Origin: Euryarchaeota archaeon UBA54
GTDB lineage: Archaea > Thermoplasmatota > Poseidoniia > Poseidoniales > Thalassarchaeaceae
DNA length: 18,689 nt
Direction: 5' to 3'
Assembly (NCBI GenBank): GCA_002495735.1
Contig: DAGM01000043.1
Span: forward strand, 1-18,689
Under the pieces are notes generated by a model. The model ran no database searches and was not told the DNA's origin. It was given only the letters and a program-made list of their open reading frames with translations. The number at the start of each line of letters is the position of its first letter. Within the stretch, counting starts at the first letter, position 1. Below, piece after piece: positions 7,046 to 14,631 of this stretch. Made by a program: the position numbers and the translations under genes.

Positions 7046-8569
7046 TCAGTCATCTGTGATGAGCCGGTGCAGGGTCCTTACATGGACTCCTGAAACTCCG
7101 AATTCGAATAGCGGATTTGCACCCTCGGAGCGAGCCTTAGAACCCGGGCCCCAAGCGGTCCCGGCGATGTCGAGGTGCACCCAAGGAATCTTATCTGCGT
7201 CCTCATCATAGTCACGGTGCGGCACGAAGTACTCGAGGAACGAGGCCGCGGTGTTCGCCGAGCCGGCGCTACCTCCAATCGAGCCGTTGCGTATATCGGC
7301 GAACGCTGAGTCAGTCATGTATTTCCTAAACTGGGCATTCAGTGGCATTTTCCAGACTGACTCCCCCGACCTATTGGCAGCCTTCCTGACACGCTTTCCG
7401 ATGCCCTCGTCGTTTGCCCACATGCCTGTAATCTGGTTGCCCAGTGCGACTACGATAGCACCTGTCAGGGTCGCAAGGTCGACGATGTACTCTGGGTCGA
7501 ATTCGCCAGCCTTCCATAGCCCATCAGCGAGTACGTTGCGCCCCTCGGCGTCAGTGCTGAACACCTCAATGGTCTTCCCTGAGTACGTCTTGAACACGTC
7601 ACCGGGGCGGTATGCTCCCGACCCGGGCATGTTCTCAGCTAGGCAGGCCAGTCCGTTCACACGACGCTCGTAACCAGTCGCGTGCAAGGCCTCCATGAGG
7701 CCGAACACTGTGGCTGCCCCACACATGTCGTACTTCATGTCCCACATTCCGCTTGAGGGCTTGATTGAGATTCCACCAGTGTCGAAGGTGATTCCCTTTC
7801 CAACTATGCAGGGTCTCTGGACATCATCGTCGGCATCAGGATTGAGTGTGAACAGCACCATGCAAGGCTTCCTGTCACTGCCCTTGCCTACGTTGATCAG
7901 GCCACCCATACCGAGCTCACGTAACTTGTCCCAGTCGTAGACCTCGACTACGACGTTGTCTTTGTTCTCTGCCCACTCGACAGCCCTGCGGGCGTATTCC
8001 ATCGGGTACAGCACGTTTGCTGGCTCGTTGCCGAGGTCGCGAGCGAGATGGACCCCGCCTACAACCGAGTGTATTCTGGAGAGTCCGTCTGCGAGCGCAT
8101 CTTGGTGGCGTGCGCTGGCTTGAAAGTCAGTCGACCACGGCTCGGTGACATGCTCGTCATCGACCCCCTGGTGCTCGAGGAACTCGTAGTCGCGCAGCAT
8201 CATGCCCTCAGCGAAGTCGAGCATGCGCTCGCTTGACCAACCTGAGGTGAAGCGTACAGTCAGTGCTAGCCCATTCTTCTTAGAGAGAGCAGCCATAACG
8301 CGGGCACCGATGTTCCGGGCCCTCCTGTGCCCGAACTCAGTCTTCTTTCCCATGCCTGCCAGTAGCACCCTGCACCCGGGGGTCCAGACCGCCATTCGCT
8401 GACCCTTCTTTCCTTTGAAGTCGTCAGAGGCTATCGCCTCCCTGACTAGGCTTCGCTGACTCCGACTCAGCCCCGAAAGGGCGTTGTTTGGAGCCTTACT
8501 GACGCCCTCAAAGAGAGGTAGTAGCAGTTGTTTTCCGACTTCTTCGAATTCGCTGTCGTTCCATTCCAT
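7046..8569 (-). CDS. Leucyl aminopeptidase (M17 family)
   Basis: Cytosolic two-metal aminopeptidase that removes N-terminal residues from peptides, 507 residues, usual length. The catalytic C-terminal domain carries metal and active-site residues Lys258 and Asp263 in GKGITFDTGG, Lys270, Asp281 in MKYDMCGA, and Asp340/Glu342/Arg344 in the signature STDAEGRNVLAD (family NTDAEGRL, so two positions differ). The N-terminal domain (1-170) is divergent. I chose the ATG at 8569 because it follows a TATA-like box at 8601-8609; the frame stays open to 8812, but that extension runs into the neighbouring carboxypeptidase gene and looks non-coding. The stop lies one base from the dnaK stop, tail to tail. 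Together with the exported carboxypeptidase upstream it suggests peptide use as food, or recycling of cell protein. Confidence 0.95.
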   Translation of the reverse strand: MEWNDSEFEEVGKQLLLPLFEGVSKAPNNALSGLSRSQRSLVREAIASDDFKGKKGQRMAVWTPGCRVLLAGMGKKTEFGHRRARNIGARVMAALSKKNGLALTVRFTSGWSSERMLDFAEGMMLRDYEFLEHQGVDDEHVTEPWSTDFQASARHQDALADGLSRIHSVVGGVHLARDLGNEPANVLYPMEYARRAVEWAENKDNVVVEVYDWDKLRELGMGGLINVGKGSDRKPCMVLFTLNPDADDDVQRPCIVGKGITFDTGGISIKPSSGMWDMKYDMCGAATVFGLMEALHATGYERRVNGLACLAENMPGSGAYRPGDVFKTYSGKTIEVFSTDAEGRNVLADGLWKAGEFDPEYIVDLATLTGAIVVALGNQITGMWANDEGIGKRVRKAANRSGESVWKMPLNAQFRKYMTDSAFADIRNGSIGGSAGSANTAASFLEYFVPHRDYDEDADKIPWVHLDIAGTAWGPGSKARSEGANPLFEFGVSGVHVRTLHRLITDD

Positions 8570-8600
8570 GAATATCGCCAAAGTCTCCGATTCGGTAGTG

Positions 8601-8609
8601 ATATACAAA
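8601..8609 (-). promoter_or_regulatory. TATA-like box for the aminopeptidase gene
   Basis: The minus strand reads TTTGTATAT, centred 36 bases before the ATG at 8569, within an AT-rich 95-base gap. Initiation would fall about nine bases before the start codon. This gives the aminopeptidase its own promoter despite sharing a strand with the carboxypeptidase gene. Confidence 0.45.
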
Positions 8610-8647
8610 GAATTGCTTTTGAAAGATGAAGTTTCAAGACCATTTCT

Positions 8648-8657
8648 AAAAAGAAAA
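8648..8657 (-). terminator. T-rich terminator after the carboxypeptidase gene
   Basis: The minus strand reads TTTTCTTTTT starting eight bases after the carboxypeptidase stop. Archaeal RNA polymerase stops at such oligo-T tracts without a hairpin. It is the most obvious T-rich run I noticed in this GC-rich window. Confidence 0.5.
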
Positions 8658-8664
8658 TATGTAA

Positions 8665-10005
8665 TTATTGCTCGAACTTGCGATTTCGGCTGTTTATCGC
8701 TGCAAGTGCGATGGAGATGATTACTAGGAGTGTTGAGGGAGCAGGTAGCAGCCATCCTGAATCCTCCCCCTGTAGCTTCACCATGCTGTCGTTGATTGGC
8801 TCGTTGACCCATAGGGCAGCGTCAATCACACGCTTTTGGTAGTGTATCTCGAAGTAGCCTCCGTCCACCATGCTCAGCCCGCTCGCATCGAGATTAGCCT
8901 TGGTGTGGTTGCTAGCGTTGACGCTGAAGTTTCCTGAGTGCCACTGCACTTCGCCCGCCCCATCGATGTAGTGAAGGGTGGCATTTGCTGTACTAGCTCG
9001 TCCTAGATTGCTCACGCTCAGATCTACGAAATTGCCATCGAACTCCAGCGAATCGACACTGAGTCGAGCGCGCCAGTACCAGACATTTGAGATTAAGTAG
9101 CGCATCACCTCGAGCTCAAGTGCTAACCGGTCGCTGACTTCCTGGAGGCTGCCGAGCAGGAACTGCTCGTCGTCAGTCTCGAAGGTGAAGCACGGATACC
9201 CCATCACTCCGTAACCGTAGTCGCGGCTGGTGCCGTGAGTAGGATAGATGCCGGCGTTGGCGTTGCGGATTGGCAACTCTCCGTCGATATTCTCGTGGAT
9301 GTCGTCGCGGATGAACTCAAAGAGTTCGTAGTCCGAGGGCATGTTGGGAGTGAAGCCCCACGGATAGGCGAGAATCCACGTCCCGGTATGCATGGTGACA
9401 TAGAGGTCGGCCTCAGTAACCCACTCGTGCATGTAGGCAGCATTGTTACTGGTTTCGGGCTCGCTGAAAGGACCGTCACCACTTGCCGTCTCGTCGGTGG
9501 TCCAGTGATGGTCGTAGTTTCGATTCAGATCGACTTGGTTCATATTCCACCGCGAGTCGGCATCATTGCCATCCGCATTGAGTAGAATCATGATGTGTAA
9601 CTCGGTGCTCTGCAGCACCTCGATGGCCTCAGGATCACTTTCACCCCAGCCTTCGATGTAGAACTTGGCGGTAAGGAAAGCGAGTTCTGTCCCGAGGTGC
9701 TCGTTACCGTGGTGGCCACCGTCGATGTACACTTTCTCCTTGGGCGAGCCGTCACTCTTGTTTTCGACGGACCAGTCGGAGATTTGCACAACCCACTGCT
9801 GCCTACCGTACAGGGTCGTGCCCGCACTGACCAGACGGACGACCTCAGGGTAGTCATCCTCCCAGGCCTGGACATCGATTGTGAGTGTCGCATAGGAGTG
9901 GTACCAGTGCTCTTGGGTGAAGTCGGGTTGCTGGGCTGTTGCTACTGGAGCGGCTCCAGCAACGAGCAGAACGACGACAAGCGCCAGTGCAGACGTGCCC
10001 CTCAT
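8665..10005 (-). CDS. Secreted M14 zinc carboxypeptidase with C-terminal membrane/sorting segment
   Basis: Exported metallocarboxypeptidase, 446 residues. An N-terminal signal peptide (MRGTSALALVVVLLVAGAAPVATA, with a likely cut after about residue 24) leads into the catalytic domain (about 35-305). Zinc ligands are His99 and Glu102 in HGNE and His206 in VTMHTGTW; substrate-binding residues are in DLNRNYD (159-165); the catalytic base is Glu276 in CFTFETDDE. A beta-rich accessory domain (about 313-400) follows, with N-glycosylation sequons NAT, NFS, NAS and NHT. The tail LPAPSTLLVIISIALAA, then NSRNRKFEQ, is one hydrophobic helix preceded by a Pro-rich motif and followed by basic residues, resembling PEP-CTERM-type sorting signals. 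It likely hydrolyses peptides or protein C-termini outside the cell while tethered. It sits 25 bases after the agmatinase gene on the same strand, probably co-transcribed. Confidence 0.93.
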   Translation of the reverse strand: MRGTSALALVVVLLVAGAAPVATAQQPDFTQEHWYHSYATLTIDVQAWEDDYPEVVRLVSAGTTLYGRQQWVVQISDWSVENKSDGSPKEKVYIDGGHHGNEHLGTELAFLTAKFYIEGWGESDPEAIEVLQSTELHIMILLNADGNDADSRWNMNQVDLNRNYDHHWTTDETASGDGPFSEPETSNNAAYMHEWVTEADLYVTMHTGTWILAYPWGFTPNMPSDYELFEFIRDDIHENIDGELPIRNANAGIYPTHGTSRDYGYGVMGYPCFTFETDDEQFLLGSLQEVSDRLALELEVMRYLISNVWYWRARLSVDSLEFDGNFVDLSVSNLGRASTANATLHYIDGAGEVQWHSGNFSVNASNHTKANLDASGLSMVDGGYFEIHYQKRVIDAALWVNEPINDSMVKLQGEDSGWLLPAPSTLLVIISIALAAINSRNRKFEQ

Positions 10006-10016
10006 GACAATCGGAG

Positions 10017-10029
10017 CGGGCGAAGCCCG
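10017..10029 (-). other. Small stem-loop between agmatinase and carboxypeptidase genes
   Basis: CGGGC, loop TTC, GCCCG on the minus strand, a perfect five-base GC stem. It occupies nearly the whole gap between the agmatinase stop (10031) and the carboxypeptidase start (10005). It could be an RNA processing or translation-control element, or chance. No T-run follows, so a terminator is unlikely. Confidence 0.3.
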
Positions 10030-10030
10030 T

Positions 10031-10966
10031 TCAATCCTTCTGATTCAGGCGTGTTGCAGTGTGGCTAGCTACTATCTTTGTAGCAATCAGGGCCGCGTTG
10101 AACTGGGTGACCGAATCATTCTGACCTGGAACGATTTCGTTGACATCGGCTCCAATGACATTGGTTCCCGGTGCTAGGAACAGGCACTCGATGAGCTCGA
10201 CTGCGGCCCAGTGGTACAACCCTCCTGGCACAGGCGTACCTGTTGATGGGACCTGCGAACTATCCAACCCGTCGACATCGAAGGTGAGCCATACTGGACC
10301 TTCAAGTTCACCGACTCTCTCAGTCAGCCTAGCCCATCCGGCCTGACCGTCGCAAACTCCCATGAAGTCGCGGGCGAACCAGGTCTCCACCCGCTCGTCG
10401 GCTTCGGCGAAGGCTGCCTCCTCGCGGGACAACGCCCGCGTGCCAATCTGTACTACTCTTCCAACACCCGCATCGAGAGCCCGGCGCACAGCGGTGCCGT
10501 GCGAGAAACGCTCTCCTCCTAACTCGTCTCTCAGGTCGGCGTGGGCATCGATCTGTACTAGTGTCAGACGACCTAGGTCGCCTTCTATCTCAGGATGCTC
10601 GGCGGCGGCTTGCATCAGTGGAGGCAGGATGCCGTGCTCACCTCCGAGGAAGACTGGGAACTGAGCTCCGTCGAGCCATTTTGCAGCGTAGTCGCGGATC
10701 GAATCCAACTGCTCGAGCAGGGTGCCGGCTTCTGAGCCCCAGGCCACAGCGGTGTGGATATTGAGTCCGCACGGCAGGTCATAGGGAAGTATCGGATCGT
10801 AGAGCTCGACTTGGGAACTCGCTTTTATGCAAGCTTCGGGCCCCTTCTCGGTGCCCTCGCCCCAACTTGTCGTCATCTCGTACGGCACTGGCAGGACCAC
10901 CACGTCCCAAGGGCCTGAGTCGGACTCCTCTAACCCTAGAAATCTCGGTCTACTGGAGCCTTCCAT
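10031..10966 (-). CDS. speB: Agmatinase (ureohydrolase, arginase family)
   Basis: Binuclear manganese enzyme predicted to hydrolyse agmatine to putrescine and urea, feeding polyamine synthesis in the cytosol. It has 311 residues, typical length. Metal ligands are His111 in GGEHG, Asp140/His142/Asp144 in DAHADLR, and Asp230/Asp232 in TFDVDGLDSS. The family normally reads DVDxxDP at the last motif; here the Pro is Ser. The STGTPVPGG loop (241-249) is present. Start ATG 10966 is preceded by a TATA-like box at leaderless spacing. In euryarchaea agmatinase often neighbours the eIF5A gene, but no eIF5A gene is in this window. Guanidinobutyrase or another ureohydrolase specificity cannot be excluded from sequence alone. 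Confidence 0.9.
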   Translation of the reverse strand: MEGSSRPRFLGLEESDSGPWDVVVLPVPYEMTTSWGEGTEKGPEACIKASSQVELYDPILPYDLPCGLNIHTAVAWGSEAGTLLEQLDSIRDYAAKWLDGAQFPVFLGGEHGILPPLMQAAAEHPEIEGDLGRLTLVQIDAHADLRDELGGERFSHGTAVRRALDAGVGRVVQIGTRALSREEAAFAEADERVETWFARDFMGVCDGQAGWARLTERVGELEGPVWLTFDVDGLDSSQVPSTGTPVPGGLYHWAAVELIECLFLAPGTNVIGADVNEIVPGQNDSVTQFNAALIATKIVASHTATRLNQKD

Positions 10967-10988
10967 GACACTGCGAAAGTAGCGAGCA

Positions 10989-10996
10989 GATTAACC
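10989..10996 (-). promoter_or_regulatory. TATA-like box for the agmatinase gene
   Basis: The minus strand reads GGTTAATC, centred about 27 bases before the ATG at 10966, leaderless spacing. No Shine-Dalgarno sequence lies before the ATG. The match to an archaeal TATA consensus is weak. Confidence 0.35.
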
Positions 10997-11054
10997 ACTT
11001 CGGAGGGCAGAATGGCGAAAAACGAGGCTGCGCTAAGGACTGTTGAAATAGCGC

Positions 11055-11072
11055 GGCCTTCCATATTAGGCC
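11055..11072. other. GGCCT-N8-AGGCC inverted repeat upstream of the DUF6015-like gene
   Basis: Five-base perfect arms around an AT-rich eight-base centre (TCCATATT). It ends three bases before the Shine-Dalgarno sequence at 11076-11080. It could be an operator, or a 5'-leader hairpin next to the ribosome-binding site. A weak TATA-like stretch (TTGAAATAG, about 11043-11051) lies just upstream. Confidence 0.3.
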
Positions 11073-11075
11073 ACC

Positions 11076-11080
11076 GGAGG
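11076..11080 (+). promoter_or_regulatory. Shine-Dalgarno GGAGG of the DUF6015-like gene
   Basis: GGAGG ends eight bases before the ATG at 11089, the same spacing as at dnaK. It decides for this ATG over the out-of-frame ATG at 11084. Confidence 0.7.
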
Positions 11081-11088
11081 CGTATGCG

Positions 11089-11502
11089 ATGGGTCTAACG
11101 CTAGCACAACTCACACAGGCCATACGCCACAAGGTCGACATTGACATGGAGACCGTTGTGGCTGAGTCGATAGCAGAGCACGCGCTGGGGTTCTTCGGTT
11201 TCTCGAACCGCATCATTGACAATGCCCTAGAACCAACTGATCGTAACCTGTTCTACCAATTGCAGGACTACGACCTTCTGACCACTGAGTCAGAGGAGAC
11301 AACGCTGTGGGACGGCAGGGAGTGGAGAATCCACTACTGGAAGTTCAAGTCCAACGCTGAGGAACTGGCTCTCATGTGGGAGATGAACGATACCTCCACC
11401 GTGGAAGAGGACCCATATGCTGGAATCTACGAAGACGTCCCAGTGTCTCTGTGGCGCGAGCGTTCTGGAGAGGATGATGACTACGAAGAGCCTCTGTTCT
11501 GA
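11089..11502 (+). CDS. DUF6015-like small acidic protein of unknown function
   Basis: A 137-residue cytosolic protein without signal peptide or membrane helix. Residues 1-95 hold the recognisable part: an N-terminal helix (LAQLTQAIRHKVDIDMETVVAESIAE-type), then GFFGFSNRIIDNALEPTDRNLFYQLQD, then LLTTESEETTLWDGREWRIHYWKF. From memory this pattern matches the DUF6015 family of Thermoplasmata; the helix-helix-strand order and the terminal W-R-I-H-Y-W strands resemble a winged-helix fold, but no DNA-binding role is shown. The last 40 residues are very acidic (EEDPY, GEDDDYEEPLF) and may be disordered. It stands divergent from agmatinase and 48 bases ahead of the surface-protein gene on the same strand, possibly in one transcript. 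Confidence 0.65.
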   Translation: MGLTLAQLTQAIRHKVDIDMETVVAESIAEHALGFFGFSNRIIDNALEPTDRNLFYQLQDYDLLTTESEETTLWDGREWRIHYWKFKSNAEELALMWEMNDTSTVEEDPYAGIYEDVPVSLWRERSGEDDDYEEPLF

Positions 11503-11538
11503 GTAACAACACCCCCATTGGTTCATATCTTGAAGGTC

Positions 11539-11542
11539 GAGG
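11539..11542 (+). promoter_or_regulatory. Shine-Dalgarno-like GAGG supporting a GTG start
   Basis: GAGG ends eight bases before the GTG at 11551, matching the spacing of the two stronger ribosome sites at 5151 and 11076. It is the basis for choosing GTG 11551 for the large surface protein. Confidence 0.4.
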
Positions 11543-11550
11543 CACGTTCC

Positions 11551-14500
11551 GTGCCCCGCGTGAGAACGGCCCTTGCAGTGCTAACCGTCCTCTTGCTTAG
11601 CATCCCTGCTGCGATGGTAGTTGGAGAGGGAGACGAGCCGACGACCTGCACAGTACTGGTCGACTGGGACGTCGAGGGCCACTGGGACGGTGGATGGAAC
11701 ATGACCTACGACGTTCTGCATCGCTACCTCGTAGTCTTCGACCCACCGTTCATCAACGGCAGTTCGCCGAGCGTCCCCAGCGTCGAGGTTCAGCATCACA
11801 GGGAAGGTGAGCAGATAGCTGACACCTCCAACACCACGGTGCTGAGTGCAGGAGGAGAGGTCGACATCACTCTCTCTACCGAGCCCGAGTTCGGCGACTC
11901 GATTTCAATCTCTGTCGTTACTGACGAGGCGTCCTGTTCTAGGGTCCTCGCCATCACTAACTGGAATCAACCCATGGCCGATCACGAGATAACCCGCGAA
12001 ACGACTTGGTCAATGGAGGGTGCTGAGCAAGGCAATGAAATCGACTTCAGAGGTCGAGGCTGGCAGAAGAGGACTGGCAGCATTCTTGAGTCTAACGAAC
12101 TGGGTAACGGTACTCTGACTATGAATTCGATGAACGGCACCGAGGGCCTAGTCCTTGAGCTTAATCTCAATCGAATCTGGATGAACGAGACCTACGATGG
12201 TGTCGAGTTGCTCCGTCAAGACTTCGAGATGAGCGGCAATGGTTCGCTCTTCATTAACACCACCGAGGAGGGCGAGGATGGTGAGAGCAGTGGTTTCTCA
12301 GTCGATGTCCAGGTCAACGACGTTTACGTCCTACGCTCATGGGACGAAGGTAAACTCACCGAACGCTTCCTCATTGATGGCACAGGATGGCTCTCCTTCG
12401 GCGGTGGCGATAACAACAGCAGCAGCGGAGGTTTCGGTCAGTTGTCATCGTTCTACTACGAGACTTGGGATGAGGACGACCGCAGACGGCTACAGCACCT
12501 GCAGTTAGAGGCCAACGCCACCCTGCGTCTGAATGACGGAGGGCGCGACTCGTTCTCATTCGATCTCAACGAGTTCAGGTTACTGGAGCGCTGGGAGGAC
12601 GGTACGAGGGAACAGCAGCACTTCCTGATACTTGGAGAGGGTGAATTTGGCTTCGTTATCGAGGACGAGTTCTTTGAGGTTGAGGTCAATGGCACCATCC
12701 CGATCATCCACATCGAAACTCAGGGCGGTGAGAACGTGGCGGAGACCATACGGATTGACGGCACCTATGACGGCGACGCTGAGGGCAGTTTCGGCTTCAT
12801 CAGGAGAATAGTCGATTCAGGCTCGCAAGAGAACGCGACCGGGGCGATGTTCGAGGTCGATAAGATCGAGAACGAGTTCTGGCTCAACGTCTCTGCTACA
12901 CCGATTGGACCAATCACTGAGGAATGGGAGGCCGAGCACAACCTGACTTACGAGTTCATTGTCCCGCAGACCGATTGGGAAAACCGCACCATCCGCTATC
13001 AGTACATCGAGGACAACGGCACGGTCACCAACGAGTATCCGGAGGTCTCGCCGATTATCGTGCAGGCCGATGCCCCAGAGCCCGAGGTCGTGTTCGAGAA
13101 CCACATCTCCAGAGAGACCGGCGCTGCTCCCGAGATCGTCGTCGCTGGCGACCGCTTCTCACTGGTCGGTAACGACGCGATGATACTGAGCATTGAGGTG
13201 ACGGCCATTGTCGAGGGAGAGATGGACGGCCACCTAGTTGAAGTCGCCGAGTGGCTCGGTGACTATGGCGAGAACAGTTACGCCTCAGGTGGCATCGTCA
13301 ATGAGGGACCCCTCGCAGGTCTGCTCAATGAGGTTCATCGGTGGGTGGAGATCGAAATTGGCCAGAATGACTCGGGCGAGAGCGTTGTCTTCGTCGAGCA
13401 CCAATTCATTGACAGGGTACTGTCACCCTCAGTAGTTTCCGAGGAAGAGAACACTCCTCCCTCTCTGGTCTCGGTAGGCTTCCGTGAGGGCAGGCTGCTG
13501 ACCGAGGGTGACTCAGCCCACTTAGAGGTCCTAGTCTATGACTTCGATACAGATGTCACAGTTGTCACCATCGACTTGTCGGAGTTAGGACTTGGCACGG
13601 TCGAACTTTCTGACTCCGGTCTACAGGGCGACCGCACCATCCACGATGACATCTGGACTGCATTGATTACCTACGATGGCCTCAACCACGGAATGATGGA
13701 CGCATCAGTAGTCATTGAGGACTTCTGGGTCTCAGTCGAGGAGCAGACATCCATCGAGATCATCAATGCCGCGCCGAGGATGATTTCACTAGACTTCATG
13801 CCCGATACCGTCAGGCGCGGCGAGACAGTTGATGTCAGTGTCACCGCGCTGGACGGGCATGGCATCGACTCAGTCGGCATCGATTTGCTGAGTGCAGGCG
13901 GCACGCTCAGCGCGCTCTCGGAGTCCGACGGAGTATGGAGTGGAAATTTCGTGGTACCAGATGGGATTTCTCCCGGTGAACGTTCCATCCCAGTCAGAAT
14001 CACGGACGGCGACGGCGAGACCGTGATGGCCATTCATACCCACTTCGGCGGCTTCCCAGTGGATGCACCGATGCTGACCATCGAGAACGAGGCACCATCG
14101 GTCACCTCAATCAGCTTGCTCAGATCCGGAGAGACGACTGAGAAGATTTACGTCCCCTACAGTGGCGACCCCATCCCTCATTCTCTTGAGGCAAGTATCG
14201 ATGACCCGGACGGAATCTCGTCAGTGCAGGCTAAGATAGGCAGGCTGGCTCCGATTGGTAGCTCCGAAGTCTGGCTGTTGATGGTCGACGACGGCACTGG
14301 TGGAGACCGAGTACCGGGCGACGGAGTCTACACTTTGCAGTTCGATGCCAGGGCGAGCCTGCCCGAGGGTAACATCACCATCCAGATACGAGCTACAGAC
14401 ACCTACCTGTCCACTACGCCGACCATCGAACAGCCTCACATCCTCGAACTTGAGAAGCTGGGCGTAGGAGGGGGAGGTAACTGGTTCAGCGACAACTCGA

Positions 14501-14592
14501 CGACCCTCGTGTTTGTGGCCGTGGGCCTCTTGCTGATTGTCGGCATCATAGTCTTCGCGATTTCCTTGCGGAAATCAGATACCGAGTGGTGA
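11551..14592 (+). CDS. Large membrane-anchored surface protein with beta repeats and Ig-like domains
   Basis: A 1013-residue exported protein of unknown specific role. An N-terminal signal sequence (MPRVRTALAVLTVLLLSIPAA) leads into an extracellular region. Residues about 167-416 form a run of six diverged repeats of about 44 residues, described separately. Three Ig-like domains of about 105 residues follow, each opening with an Asn-x-(Ala/Pro)-Pro turn at about 634, 739 and 846. The last contains DDGTGGDRVPGDGVYTLQF, a pattern of bacterial and archaeal surface Ig-like domains. A Gly-rich linker, one membrane helix (about 985-1006) and a short basic cytoplasmic tail (RKSDTEW) end it. I count about 19 N-x-S/T sequons, so heavy N-glycosylation is likely. 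In-frame TTG codons at 11518 and 11530 and a GTG at 11560 are alternative starts. No enzymatic motif was seen; adhesion or envelope structure is a guess. Confidence 0.85.
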   Translation: MPRVRTALAVLTVLLLSIPAAMVVGEGDEPTTCTVLVDWDVEGHWDGGWNMTYDVLHRYLVVFDPPFINGSSPSVPSVEVQHHREGEQIADTSNTTVLSAGGEVDITLSTEPEFGDSISISVVTDEASCSRVLAITNWNQPMADHEITRETTWSMEGAEQGNEIDFRGRGWQKRTGSILESNELGNGTLTMNSMNGTEGLVLELNLNRIWMNETYDGVELLRQDFEMSGNGSLFINTTEEGEDGESSGFSVDVQVNDVYVLRSWDEGKLTERFLIDGTGWLSFGGGDNNSSSGGFGQLSSFYYETWDEDDRRRLQHLQLEANATLRLNDGGRDSFSFDLNEFRLLERWEDGTREQQHFLILGEGEFGFVIEDEFFEVEVNGTIPIIHIETQGGENVAETIRIDGTYDGDAEGSFGFIRRIVDSGSQENATGAMFEVDKIENEFWLNVSATPIGPITEEWEAEHNLTYEFIVPQTDWENRTIRYQYIEDNGTVTNEYPEVSPIIVQADAPEPEVVFENHISRETGAAPEIVVAGDRFSLVGNDAMILSIEVTAIVEGEMDGHLVEVAEWLGDYGENSYASGGIVNEGPLAGLLNEVHRWVEIEIGQNDSGESVVFVEHQFIDRVLSPSVVSEEENTPPSLVSVGFREGRLLTEGDSAHLEVLVYDFDTDVTVVTIDLSELGLGTVELSDSGLQGDRTIHDDIWTALITYDGLNHGMMDASVVIEDFWVSVEEQTSIEIINAAPRMISLDFMPDTVRRGETVDVSVTALDGHGIDSVGIDLLSAGGTLSALSESDGVWSGNFVVPDGISPGERSIPVRITDGDGETVMAIHTHFGGFPVDAPMLTIENEAPSVTSISLLRSGETTEKIYVPYSGDPIPHSLEASIDDPDGISSVQAKIGRLAPIGSSEVWLLMVDDGTGGDRVPGDGVYTLQFDARASLPEGNITIQIRATDTYLSTTPTIEQPHILELEKLGVGGGGNWFSDNSTTLVFVAVGLLLIVGIIVFAISLRKSDTEW
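12049..12798 (+). repeat. Six tandem ~44-residue protein repeats within the surface protein
   Basis: At the protein level, units begin near residues 167, 211, 258, 301, 342 and 387. The best pair reads LRSWDEGKLTERFLIDGTG then WLSF, and LERWEDGTREQQHFLILGEG then EFGF. The shared pattern is an alternating beta strand, an aromatic-acidic turn (W/Y-D/E-x-G), about five polar residues, a hydrophobic strand, then G-x-G-x-hydrophobic-x-F. Repeats are too diverged to show as DNA repeats, so they are old rather than recent slippage products. Confidence 0.55.
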
Positions 14593-14631
14593 AGGGATGG
14601 AAGTCGTCAGCATCCTGCTGGTTGAGTGCCT

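Noticed and set aside
8570..8812. An 81-residue N-terminal extension of the leucyl aminopeptidase
   Set aside because: It crosses the promoter region and the end of the carboxypeptidase gene, contains no family sequence, and the ATG at 8569 has a TATA-like box at suitable distance.
12410..12430. A short AGC/AAC-rich run (Asn-Asn-Ser-Ser-Ser-Gly codons) in the surface protein as a microsatellite or phase-variation tract
   Set aside because: It is only a few irregular codons in frame, encoding a flexible linker; the units are not uniform enough for slippage.
14593..14631. The gap between the surface protein and the SixA-like gene as a bidirectional terminator
   Set aside because: It holds no T-run or convincing hairpin on either strand.
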